Positions 47,448-55,713 of a stretch of 64,000 nucleotides of DNA are shown piece after piece. The notes under the pieces were generated by a model. It saw only the letters and a list, made by a program, of their open reading frames with translations. It ran no database searches and had not been told where the DNA came from. The position numbers and the translations under genes were made by a program. The DNA is from Fluviicola chungangensis. GTDB taxonomy: Bacteria; Bacteroidota; Bacteroidia; Flavobacteriales_D; Crocinitomicaceae. The stretch is taken from positions 587,606-651,605 of the forward strand of contig NZ_VLPL01000002.1 in the NCBI RefSeq assembly GCF_007558725.1. Reading direction: 5' to 3'. Numbering within the stretch: position 1 is the stretch's first letter; each line of letters starts with the position of its first letter.

Positions 47448-49772
47448 ATGAAAAAACTACTACTACTTACCATACTTCAGTTGAATTTATTTCTCATTGA
47501 AGGGCAAACCTTATTGCCGGCAGGAAGCACCTGGAAGTACAATGATTCCGGATTGGATCTGGGCTCATCCTGGAAAGATCCTTCTTACAATGATAATTCT
47601 TGGGCCTCCGGATTAGCAGAATTGGGATATGGTGATGGAGACGAACAAACGGTTGTTTCTTATGGACCCAATTCCAATAATAAATACATTACAACGTACT
47701 TTCGAAAAGTTTTTTACATTTCAAATCCCTCCCAATACCAAGAGATATTGGGCAGTATTCGCAGGGATGACGGAGCAATTGTATATGTGAACGGAACAGA
47801 AGTTTTTCGTACCAACATGCCGGGTGGAGCGATCACCTATCAAACTGCCGCAGCTTCAACGGTTGCATTTACTTCAGAAGATACGTACTACAATTTTGCA
47901 TTTAGTCCGGGGCTTTTAATCAGTGGAAACAATGTGATTGCTGTTGAAATTCACCAGGATGAAGGAAGCAGTTCGGATATCAGTTTCAATCTTTCGTTGA
48001 ACGGATCTCAAAATCCGCAGGTGATCCAGGTTACAAGAGAGCCCTATCTGAATACCGGGACATCACATTCGATGATTGTTCGTTGGCAAACAGATATTCC
48101 GTGTGATTCGAAAGTGCGTTATGGTACCAATCCCAATAACCTGAATTTATCTGCTTCTGTTTTTCCATACACAACTGAACACGCCGTTCAAATTACGGGC
48201 TTACTTCCAAAAACAAGGTATTATTATTCCATTGGAACCACTTCACATGAATTAATTCCTTCAGGAAATAACCAATACTTCAAGACCAGCCCGATAGAAG
48301 GAAGCAGAGAGAAATACCGGTTTTGGGCAATCGGTGATGCGGGTATGTCGGACGGAAATCAACGGGCAGTTCGTGACGGTTATCTCATTTACAATGAAAA
48401 CCGACATGTGGACGGTTGGATCATGCTGGGAGACAATGCTTATGGAAGTGGAATCAGTGATGGAACTCAAAGTTGTTACCAAACAGCTGTGTTTAGCCAG
48501 ATGTATGCAGATTTGATTTCGAAAACCGTTTGTTGGCCGGCATTGGGAAATCACGATTACAACAACCACATTCCCTTTTCACCGGCTCCGGCATATTTCG
48601 ATATTTTCAATCTTCCGACGAATGGAGAAGCCGGTGGTGTTGCTTCCGGAACGGAAAAATACTATTCCTACAATTACGGGAATATTCATTTCATAGTTCT
48701 TGACAGTTATGATGAAGACCGTTCGGTGACCGCTCCTATGGCAAGCTGGCTGGTTTCCGATCTGCAACAAACTACTGCTGAATGGATTGTGGCTTACTGG
48801 CATCATCCACCCTATACAAAAGGAAGTCACGATTCCGACAACCCGATGTTCCTGGACGGGGAATGTGAAGATATGCGCGAAAATATTCTCCCGATTTTGG
48901 AACAATATGGAGTAGATCTGGTTTTGAACGGGCACAGCCACTCATATGAACGCAGTTATTTGGTCGACTCCCATTATGGAACTTCCGGAACTTTGACACA
49001 ACAGATGTTGAAGGACGATGGTTCCGGTGGTCGCCTGGACGATTGTCCCTACGAAAAGGAGACTTTGTATTCAAAAGCACACCAGGGAACAGTTTATGCA
49101 GTCGTGGGATGTTCCGGGAAATTGAGTTCAGTTGCTTCGGGTTGGCCGCATCCGGTTTGCAGTTATGCAGATCACGACAACATGGGGAGCTTGAGCTTGA
49201 CGATTCAGGAAAATCGCCTGGATGCTCAATTTGTTTCAACTACTGGTTCTGTCCTGGATCAGTTCTCCATTATCAAAAATGCGGGGATTTCCCATCATTT
49301 AACGGCTTGTCAAAATGAACTGGTGAACCTGAAACCTTCTTTTCCGGGTAAAGTGCTCTGGCAACCAAATCAGGTGCTGGCGGATTCACTTTCTGTTTTG
49401 GTAACCCACACTACCATGTATCTGGCAAGTGACACGAATGGGTGTATCGTAGATACTTTTTACGTGGAATTGGTCAATACACCTGCTTGCAACGGAACAG
49501 CAGGAATTACTGATTTAACCGTTGCTTCACCGAAAGTATGGACAAATGCCTGGCTGGATGAGCAATACATCCCGATTCAATGGTCGGGATTTAATGGAAA
49601 TGAATTGGATATCGAGATTTGGTCTGTTCAGGGACAGCTCATTTATTCTAAAACCGTTCCTAATGATTCGAATAAATTACTGCTAGTTGAAGCAGCAAAA
49701 TTCCTTTCCGGAACTTACCTCTTGCGGGCAAGTGATTTGGAAAACACTCTTTTTCTCAAGTTTTTACATTAA
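47448..49772 (+). CDS. secreted purple acid phosphatase-like metallophosphoesterase
   Basis: 774 residues from the ATG at 47448 (MKKLLLLTILQLNLFLIEGQ signal peptide); a TTG at 47427 is unlikely. A beta-sandwich (about 20-180) precedes a fibronectin-III-like N-terminal domain of purple acid phosphatases (about 185-280), then the metallophosphatase domain with Asp297 (GDAG), Asp329 and Tyr332 (GDNAYG), Asn368-His369 (GNHD), His452 and His453 (WHHPP), and His496 and His498 (GHSHSYE). All usual metal ligands are present. A T9SS-like tail closes it (SGTYLLRASD). It cuts phosphate monoesters at or outside the surface. A Gly-rich gene follows after 12 bp. Confidence 0.88.
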   Translation: MKKLLLLTILQLNLFLIEGQTLLPAGSTWKYNDSGLDLGSSWKDPSYNDNSWASGLAELGYGDGDEQTVVSYGPNSNNKYITTYFRKVFYISNPSQYQEILGSIRRDDGAIVYVNGTEVFRTNMPGGAITYQTAAASTVAFTSEDTYYNFAFSPGLLISGNNVIAVEIHQDEGSSSDISFNLSLNGSQNPQVIQVTREPYLNTGTSHSMIVRWQTDIPCDSKVRYGTNPNNLNLSASVFPYTTEHAVQITGLLPKTRYYYSIGTTSHELIPSGNNQYFKTSPIEGSREKYRFWAIGDAGMSDGNQRAVRDGYLIYNENRHVDGWIMLGDNAYGSGISDGTQSCYQTAVFSQMYADLISKTVCWPALGNHDYNNHIPFSPAPAYFDIFNLPTNGEAGGVASGTEKYYSYNYGNIHFIVLDSYDEDRSVTAPMASWLVSDLQQTTAEWIVAYWHHPPYTKGSHDSDNPMFLDGECEDMRENILPILEQYGVDLVLNGHSHSYERSYLVDSHYGTSGTLTQQMLKDDGSGGRLDDCPYEKETLYSKAHQGTVYAVVGCSGKLSSVASGWPHPVCSYADHDNMGSLSLTIQENRLDAQFVSTTGSVLDQFSIIKNAGISHHLTACQNELVNLKPSFPGKVLWQPNQVLADSLSVLVTHTTMYLASDTNGCIVDTFYVELVNTPACNGTAGITDLTVASPKVWTNAWLDEQYIPIQWSGFNGNELDIEIWSVQGQLIYSKTVPNDSNKLLLVEAAKFLSGTYLLRASDLENTLFLKFLH

Positions 49773-49784
49773 AAGTTAATAGAA

Positions 49785-51356
49785 ATGATCAAGAATAAAA
49801 TGCTTTTAGGGCTGTGTATTGTGTTTGCACAAACAACGATGGCTCAATGTGATACCACAGACGTTTCAGGGAATATGATCGTCAGTAGTTCTACTTTTAT
49901 GTCGGGAGTATACCGGATTACGGGTAAATTCCAGGTAACAACCGGAACAACCGTTTTTGTACAGCCATATGCAACCAATTCATGTGGTTCGTTGGAAATC
50001 ATTGCTTCTGAAATTGTGATCGATGGTGCAATTAATGGCGATTATGCCGGATATCCCGGAGGAACAGGTGGTGCACCCGGTCAAACAGTTACCAGTTTAA
50101 CAGGGGATCAAACAGCAATTAATTCCTGTTCGAATAAGGACAATAACGGATTGGTGCAATTGAGCGGTGGAGCATCCGGTTTACCTGGAAGTGGTCCGGG
50201 AGCAGCTGCAGCTTCGCTTAATGGTGGAACCGGTTCTGGTCCTAAACAAATCTGTTTAAATAGTGACGACGAAGCAGGGATGATTGCCGGATCGGGAGGT
50301 GCCGGTGGCGGATCGGGTGCCGGTTATGGTGGAACCGGAAGTATCGGCGGAAACGGCGGAGCAGGAACATCTGATTACGTTGCAACCGGACTCAGTGTTT
50401 CTTCTGCTTATCCTGTACAGGGTGGAGCAGGTGGAACCGGCGGAACGAGCGGAGTGGTATACGGAACCTTATCAGGAATGGACATCCAATTAGGTTCCGG
50501 TGGATCAGGAGCCGGTGGAGGTGGAAGATCCTTTGATATCGGATTGGCAGGCGGTAACGGAGGAGCCGGCGGAGGAGCCGTGATTCTTCCCGCTTCAACA
50601 AACTTGAATGTAACCGGAACAATTTCTGTCAATGGTGAAAATGGCCAGGCAGACGGTGACGGCGGTAACGGTGGAGCGACACCTAAATGTTGTTCGGATG
50701 GTTGTGATGATTGTGGCGAAGCAACACTTTCTACAGGTTCCGGTGGTGCAGGAGGAGCCGGTGGTGGCTCAGGCGGTGGAATTCTTCTTTTTGCCGATGC
50801 CGATGCATCCATTACGGGAACCCTTTCTGTAAAAGGCGGAAACGGTGGTGATGGCGGAGCACGCGGAACTGGTGTTTCCTGCAATTATTCAGCAACTTTT
50901 TGCGGTTCGCAGTCTTTGACTTCAAATAACGGAAATCCAGGACAATCAGGTGGGGCTGGCGGCGGAGGCCGGATCAAAGTATTTGTCCCGATCTGTTCAG
51001 CAGCAGTAATAAATCCAACAACAACCTTAACGGCAGGTTCGGGTAATGCTTCTGCAGGAAACGGAACTTACTTCTTGGGATGCAGCGAATTATCCGTAAT
51101 GGAATTGGCTTCTGATATCAAACTGGATATTTTCCCGAACCCAACAACACATGAAATTCAATTGACAACCGATTCCCCGGTTGAAAATGCAGAAATAAGT
51201 CTGATTGATCTTTCCGGAAGAGTTGTTTATGTGAACAGACATTCGTTGTCGGCTGAACCAACTGTCATTTCATTGGAAAACCTGTCTTCGGGAACCTATC
51301 AGCTGTTTTTGAATCGGGGAGAAAATTCGGTAGTGAAAAAAGTAATTAAAAACTGA
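49785..51356 (+). CDS. Gly-rich secreted surface protein with T9SS sorting domain
   Basis: 523 residues, signal peptide about 1-21. Most of the protein (about 85-410) is Gly/Ala/Ser-rich with many GGxGG and GGAGG runs, spaced by short beta-like segments (GTISVNGENG, GTLSVKGGNGGDGG), which recalls a beta-helix or PE_PGRS-like architecture. A Cys group CCSDGCDDCGE lies near 305. From about residue 440 a T9SS sorting domain (LDIFPNPTTHE, SSGTYQLFLNRG) runs to the end. Its stop TGA overlaps the phoD ATG (TGATG), so the two are translationally coupled. Structural or matrix role by inference. Confidence 0.8.
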   Translation: MIKNKMLLGLCIVFAQTTMAQCDTTDVSGNMIVSSSTFMSGVYRITGKFQVTTGTTVFVQPYATNSCGSLEIIASEIVIDGAINGDYAGYPGGTGGAPGQTVTSLTGDQTAINSCSNKDNNGLVQLSGGASGLPGSGPGAAAASLNGGTGSGPKQICLNSDDEAGMIAGSGGAGGGSGAGYGGTGSIGGNGGAGTSDYVATGLSVSSAYPVQGGAGGTGGTSGVVYGTLSGMDIQLGSGGSGAGGGGRSFDIGLAGGNGGAGGGAVILPASTNLNVTGTISVNGENGQADGDGGNGGATPKCCSDGCDDCGEATLSTGSGGAGGAGGGSGGGILLFADADASITGTLSVKGGNGGDGGARGTGVSCNYSATFCGSQSLTSNNGNPGQSGGAGGGGRIKVFVPICSAAVINPTTTLTAGSGNASAGNGTYFLGCSELSVMELASDIKLDIFPNPTTHEIQLTTDSPVENAEISLIDLSGRVVYVNRHSLSAEPTVISLENLSSGTYQLFLNRGENSVVKKVIKN

Positions 51357-53215
51357 TGAAACAGGTAGCATCCCATTGTCTTATTTTATTGCTTCTTCCT
51401 TTTTATGGAATGAGTCAGCATACTCCAAAATCGGTAAATGCGTGTTTGAAACCATTTTATCATGGAGTCGCTTCGGGGGATCCTTTATCCGATCGGGTAA
51501 TTTTATGGACACGCATTACGCCGGAGAATGGAAGTAATTTACCCCAAATTGTGGAATGGAAAATTGCAAAGGATACGTTATTTACCCTTGGATTACAAAG
51601 CGGAGTGGTACTGACTGATCAGACAAAAGATTATACCGTGAAAGTGGACCCGACAGGATTGGAACCAAATACGACCTACTATTACCAGTTTAAATCGGAC
51701 ACCTTAAAAAGTGTCATCGGACGAACACGTACGGCACCGGTTGGTGATTGTGACAGTTTGCGTTTTGCTGTGGTTTCCTGCGCTAATTTTGAAGCAGGTT
51801 ATTTCAATGTGTTTTCAGCATTGAAGGAACGGAATGATTTTGATGCGGTGATTTGTTTAGGGGATTACATCTACGAATATGAATCCGGAGGATATTCCCC
51901 CAATCCAACTGTAAACAGACAATGGGAGCCATCCAATGAGATCCTTTCACTCTCTGATTATCGGGCACGTTATTCAACTTATCGCCTGGATGATGATTTG
52001 CGTGATTTGCACCAACAATTCCCGATGATCGTAGTTTGGGATGACCACGAGACAGCCAATGATGCATGGATGAATGGTGCGGAGAATCACCAGGTAAACG
52101 AAGGAAGTTTTGCAGCTCGCAAAGCCTCGGCAAAGCAGGCGTTTTTTGAATGGCTTCCGATCCGCGTTACGGGAACTACGGATCCGTACCAGATTTTCAG
52201 GGAAATTAAATACGGTGATTTAGCAGATCTGATCATGTTGGATACCCGCTTGCATGGACGGGACCAACAGGCAGGAACCAGCGGAAGTACAGTAACTTCA
52301 ACTACGAGACAATTGCTTGGTACAGATCAGTTTTCCTGGTTGGGAACACGTCTTTCTCAAAGTACGGAACAATGGAAAGTATTGGCACAGCAAGTCATGA
52401 TTGCCCCGCTTACTTTGTTTGGAGCGGCGCTAAACGGAGACCAATGGGATGGTTATCCTGCCGAAAGAAACCGGGTAATTAACCACATTTTGACATATGA
52501 TATCAAAGATGTGGTAGTCATTACCGGAGATATTCATTCGTCCTGGGCAAATGACATTCCGGCATCCGGTTACAACGGCTCTACCGGAAGTGGTTCGGCA
52601 GGAGTGGAGTTTGTAGCGCCGAGTGTTACTTCTCCCGGGATGAATATTCCTGGTGGAGCGTCTGCATTGATGCTGGCAAACTCACACATCAAGTTTGCAG
52701 AATTGTCGGCTCATGGATTTGTGATATTGGATATCAATAAAGCCCGAACGCAGGCGGATTGGTACTATGTCAATACAATTGACAGCAGGAATTCCGGGTT
52801 TTCGTATGCTGCTTCGTTTAAGACAACTCATTTGTCGCGAAATCTTACAGCTGTGAATGCGGCAAGTATTCCCCGAAACGGAATCCAGGGATTTCAACTT
52901 CCGACTTGCCCATACTATCCATATGTTCCACCGAGTACTGCAGGGTTGAATGAAGATGCACCGGTTATTCTGAGTCTTTTTCCAAATCCCGCTTCCGAAA
53001 ACCTGTTCCTGAATCTCAGCTTGCCTTTCCAGGAGATCAGTGAGATTTATTTGGTGGACCATGCTGGGAAAAAGATTTCTTTGAAAGAGCAATGGAAAGC
53101 ACAGGCGGGTTCTTCGCAATGGATGTTTGATATTCATGAGTTACCGGCGGGAATGTATAGTTTATATATCCAGAACGGAACGAGTTACGTTCTGTCAAAA
53201 GTGATAAAAGAGTAG
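51356..53215 (+). CDS. phoD: PhoD-like alkaline phosphatase with T9SS sorting domain
   Basis: 619 residues with a signal peptide (about 1-20). The PhoD family marks are clear: FYHGVASGDPLSDRVILWTRITP near 33, LGDYIYEYE near 168, VVWDDHETANDAWMNGAENH near 223, and ITGDIHSSWAND near 393. PhoD enzymes are Ca/Fe-dependent phosphodi- and monoesterases used for phosphate scavenging. The C-terminal 80 residues are a T9SS sorting domain (SLFPNPASENLFL, GMYSLYIQNG). The start ATG overlaps the stop of the Gly-rich gene. A terminator follows. Confidence 0.93.
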   Translation: MKQVASHCLILLLLPFYGMSQHTPKSVNACLKPFYHGVASGDPLSDRVILWTRITPENGSNLPQIVEWKIAKDTLFTLGLQSGVVLTDQTKDYTVKVDPTGLEPNTTYYYQFKSDTLKSVIGRTRTAPVGDCDSLRFAVVSCANFEAGYFNVFSALKERNDFDAVICLGDYIYEYESGGYSPNPTVNRQWEPSNEILSLSDYRARYSTYRLDDDLRDLHQQFPMIVVWDDHETANDAWMNGAENHQVNEGSFAARKASAKQAFFEWLPIRVTGTTDPYQIFREIKYGDLADLIMLDTRLHGRDQQAGTSGSTVTSTTRQLLGTDQFSWLGTRLSQSTEQWKVLAQQVMIAPLTLFGAALNGDQWDGYPAERNRVINHILTYDIKDVVVITGDIHSSWANDIPASGYNGSTGSGSAGVEFVAPSVTSPGMNIPGGASALMLANSHIKFAELSAHGFVILDINKARTQADWYYVNTIDSRNSGFSYAASFKTTHLSRNLTAVNAASIPRNGIQGFQLPTCPYYPYVPPSTAGLNEDAPVILSLFPNPASENLFLNLSLPFQEISEIYLVDHAGKKISLKEQWKAQAGSSQWMFDIHELPAGMYSLYIQNGTSYVLSKVIKE

Positions 53216-53243
53216 TAGTGGATTCGTAAATCCGGTTAGAGTG

Positions 53244-53284
53244 AAAGGAGTCCATGTCAATCGGCAGACTCCTTTTGTTTTTTT
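53244..53284 (+). terminator. intrinsic terminator of phosphatase operon
   Basis: AAAGGAGTC (53244-53252) pairs with GACTCCTTT (53267-53275) over a 14-nt loop, followed by TGTTTTTTT. It lies 28 bp after the phoD stop. Confidence 0.85.
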
Positions 53285-53303
53285 CGTAACTTTCGTTCAT
53301 CAA

Positions 53304-54119
53304 ATGGAAGCCGATTTTTCATACCAGTCTCCCCGCATGGAGTTGCTTTTCAAGACCCTGAAATGGATGCTTGATTCCCAGCAAATTGGGGTGACCATCG
53401 AAGAACTGTCAAAGCATTTGGGACTGGGAGAATGGGAGACGCAACATTTGTTCCAGGAGTACCTGGAAAAAGACCCGATCCGGTTCGTGCAGGATGCCTT
53501 TTCCCCATCCTTGACGCAAGTCGGCAGACAACAGGCACAACTTTCTATTTTTGATTCATTGGATGAAATGCACGACGTTCCGCCAACTCACCTTGATTTG
53601 GATATCCGGATCATTGAGGAATCCCCGGAAGAAGTGTATTATTCCATCTACCCTTATTTTTTGGGAAATGTCTTTATCGCGAGTCATGAATCCGGACTTT
53701 GCCAGGTGACTTTTGAAGATTCTGAAGTCGGATCCATCCGTTTGAAAAAGACTTTCCCCAAGAGTATGATCCGTGAAGAGCGCACAGAATTACACGAATT
53801 GGCTTACCAGGCGTTGATGTCTTACTTTACAGGTACGGGAGCCATTCCGGTTATTCCAATCGCAGTAAAAGCGACTTCATTCCAGGTTCGGGTTTGGAAT
53901 GAATTGCAGCTGTTGGGTAAATCGGAGTTGACAACTTACGGAGCATTGGCTCAAAAACTGGGTGATCCGAATTTATCCCGGGCGGTTGGATCAGCTGTTG
54001 GCTCAAATCCGGTTGCACTATTAATCCCGTGTCACCGGGTGCTGCATCACAGTGGTAAAATAGGTTCTTTTCGCTGGGGGAGCTGGCGTAAGCAATGGTT
54101 ATTGGCAATTGAAAAATAA
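53304..54119 (+). CDS. Ada-like methylated-DNA-protein cysteine methyltransferase
   Basis: 271 residues from the ATG at 53304. The C-terminal half is an O6-methylguanine methyltransferase: TSFQVRVWNEL, AVGSAVGSNPVALLIPCHRV with active Cys243, and an SFRWG-type end. The N-terminal part (about 12-85) reads like half of an AraC-type helix-turn-helix (IEELSKHLGL, VQDAFSPSLTQVGR). The N-terminal zinc domain of full Ada is missing. It repairs alkylated DNA and may also regulate, but without the Cys of the zinc site the usual Ada switch would be absent. Confidence 0.88.
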   Translation: MEADFSYQSPRMELLFKTLKWMLDSQQIGVTIEELSKHLGLGEWETQHLFQEYLEKDPIRFVQDAFSPSLTQVGRQQAQLSIFDSLDEMHDVPPTHLDLDIRIIEESPEEVYYSIYPYFLGNVFIASHESGLCQVTFEDSEVGSIRLKKTFPKSMIREERTELHELAYQALMSYFTGTGAIPVIPIAVKATSFQVRVWNELQLLGKSELTTYGALAQKLGDPNLSRAVGSAVGSNPVALLIPCHRVLHHSGKIGSFRWGSWRKQWLLAIEK

Positions 54120-54123
54120 ACAC

Positions 54124-54531
54124 ATGAAACTGGAAGAATTACTACAAAATCCAATTATCGGAGAATCAGAACTGGCTAAGTATTGGCGTGTAGATGAGCA
54201 AACCATTTATGCGGAATCCAAGCCTAGTAACCGCACTGTTGAAACCATTGCTTCGAATGTCGCTTTGGTCAAATCACTCAACGGGTATCAACCGGTTAAG
54301 CTGATCATCTCAATTGCAAAATCACCGGTTCCGGACAAAGCAACCCGTGAATTGGCAGCGAAAGAACTTCCCTTGACTTATTCGGCAATGGCTATGATCG
54401 CTCCGAATAAACTGACGGGTTTTATCATTAACCTGATTTACGGAATGAAAAAACCGCCAATTCCTATGAAAACCTTTTCTAATTTTGAAGATGCACATCG
54501 TTGGATTTCAAAAGCAGATGTAACGAAATAG
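54124..54531 (+). CDS. DUF7793/STAS-SEC14-like small protein
   Basis: 135 residues from the ATG at 54124, 4 bp after the Ada-like stop. No signal peptide or membrane helix. The alternating beta/alpha pattern and ALVKSLNGYQPVKLIISIAKSPVPDKATRELAAKELP look like the small Bacteroidota STAS/SEC14-like family DUF7793, whose function is unknown. The Met-rich AMIAPNKLTGFIINLIYGMKKPPIPMKTF segment and final DAHRWI are typical. It may be co-expressed with the repair gene by position alone. Confidence 0.65.
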   Translation: MKLEELLQNPIIGESELAKYWRVDEQTIYAESKPSNRTVETIASNVALVKSLNGYQPVKLIISIAKSPVPDKATRELAAKELPLTYSAMAMIAPNKLTGFIINLIYGMKKPPIPMKTFSNFEDAHRWISKADVTK

Positions 54532-54560
54532 CGGTTTTTCGTTTTATCTAAAACCAGCTT

Positions 54561-55319
54561 ATGAAATCAATCATACTTTTACCCATCCTCCTTTTTTTAC
54601 CGGCTTTTTGCCAGGGACAAGCTGAAGTCTTAAAGGATTCAATCAGTGCTTTTTTTGGATATAATCAATCAGAGATCCTGGATGGGGATTACATACTTTC
54701 CCAATTGGAGAAGATAGAGGCATCCTCTGTTTCTCTTGTTAAATTGGTCGGGTATACGGATTCAACCGGATCTTTGAAACGAAATATGGAGTTGGCTGCC
54801 GATCGGATGCAATCCGTGGAGTTCTTATTAAAAAGCGCGTCAATGAATCACGTGAAAATAGAAACGGTCAATGCAAATGAAACTTCGGGTTATCGGATTG
54901 CTCCGGATGAATTGAACCGGAGAGTGGATGTGCTGGTTTATATTAAAGCTCCGGTTGCAGGTTCAGCAATACGTTTCGAACTCAATAAGCCGGTCAATTT
55001 GAATATCAATTTCGTAGGGGGAAAAGCAGACTTTTTAACCAGTTCATTTCCGAATCTCGAGAAATTGAAAACGATCATGCTGGAAGACACAACACTTTTA
55101 GTGAAATTGCACGGTCATGTTTGCTGCGATAATGATATGCCGCTCTCAGTAAAACGTGCCGAAGCAGTGATGGAGTATTTGATTAGCAATGGAGTAAACA
55201 AAAATCGGATGAGAGCCGAAGGATTTAGTAATAGTATGGAATTGGTTCCGGATGATTCCGAAGTACACATGTCTATGAACCGCCGGGTAGAAGCGATTTT
55301 TTACCGGAAAACAGAATAG
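54561..55319 (+). CDS. exported protein with two tandem OmpA-like domains
   Basis: 252 residues with a signal peptide (about 1-20). The first OmpA-like domain (about 28-128) has Asp67 in GYTDSTG, Arg82 and NRRVDV at 119-124, the peptidoglycan-binding residues. The second (about 137-250) has GHVCCDND at 185-192 in place of the usual GxTDxxG, then KRAEAVMEYLISNGV and MNRRVEA at 239-245. Two OmpA domains in a row without a barrel or lipobox are unusual. It probably binds peptidoglycan in the periplasm. It is convergent with the small membrane gene at 55335. Confidence 0.75.
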   Translation: MKSIILLPILLFLPAFCQGQAEVLKDSISAFFGYNQSEILDGDYILSQLEKIEASSVSLVKLVGYTDSTGSLKRNMELAADRMQSVEFLLKSASMNHVKIETVNANETSGYRIAPDELNRRVDVLVYIKAPVAGSAIRFELNKPVNLNINFVGGKADFLTSSFPNLEKLKTIMLEDTTLLVKLHGHVCCDNDMPLSVKRAEAVMEYLISNGVNKNRMRAEGFSNSMELVPDDSEVHMSMNRRVEAIFYRKTE

Positions 55320-55334
55320 TTTTCTCTGATGGTA

Positions 55335-55685
55335 TTAGTGACTTTCCAATTCATAAATGGCAAATCCTGCTTGCACTAAAAGTACTGCAATTAGAATTAT
55401 TGAGGCTATAAAACCAGAATAATACCACCAAGGAGTTTTTACGGGATGTTCTAATTCTATGTGATCTTTAATATTTTCCGGTACGCGATATATATGACCA
55501 TCCTTTTGAAATGCGTAAATTTTTTCGTCTGCCCAAAAAGGTACGTAACGATGCAATAAAGGATAGTAAGTTTGAAATACGATAAATTTTTCAGGAACAC
55601 CTTCCGGTTCAATAGATGCTTCAGGTAGATTTAAATCTTCGTGAGTAAATTCTTTTAGTTTTTTAGTTTCTTTGAAAGCTGCCAT
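55335..55685 (-). CDS. small membrane protein of unknown function
   Basis: 116 residues with one membrane helix near the C-terminus (about 88-110, YYSGFIASIILIAVLLVQAGF) and an acidic soluble N-terminal part. No family motif is known to me. It starts 28 bp after the murF-alr stop on the same strand and is probably the third gene of that operon. A role in envelope assembly would fit the place but is not shown. Confidence 0.6.
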   Translation of the reverse strand: MAAFKETKKLKEFTHEDLNLPEASIEPEGVPEKFIVFQTYYPLLHRYVPFWADEKIYAFQKDGHIYRVPENIKDHIELEHPVKTPWWYYSGFIASIILIAVLLVQAGFAIYELESH

Positions 55686-55713
55686 AGGAAACCTGTTGAT
55701 TCGTTAATATGGT

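Noticed and set aside
50408..50884. Minus-strand Pro-rich frame of 158 codons
   Set aside because: It is the mirror of the Gly-rich repeats on the plus strand (GGN/CCN codons).
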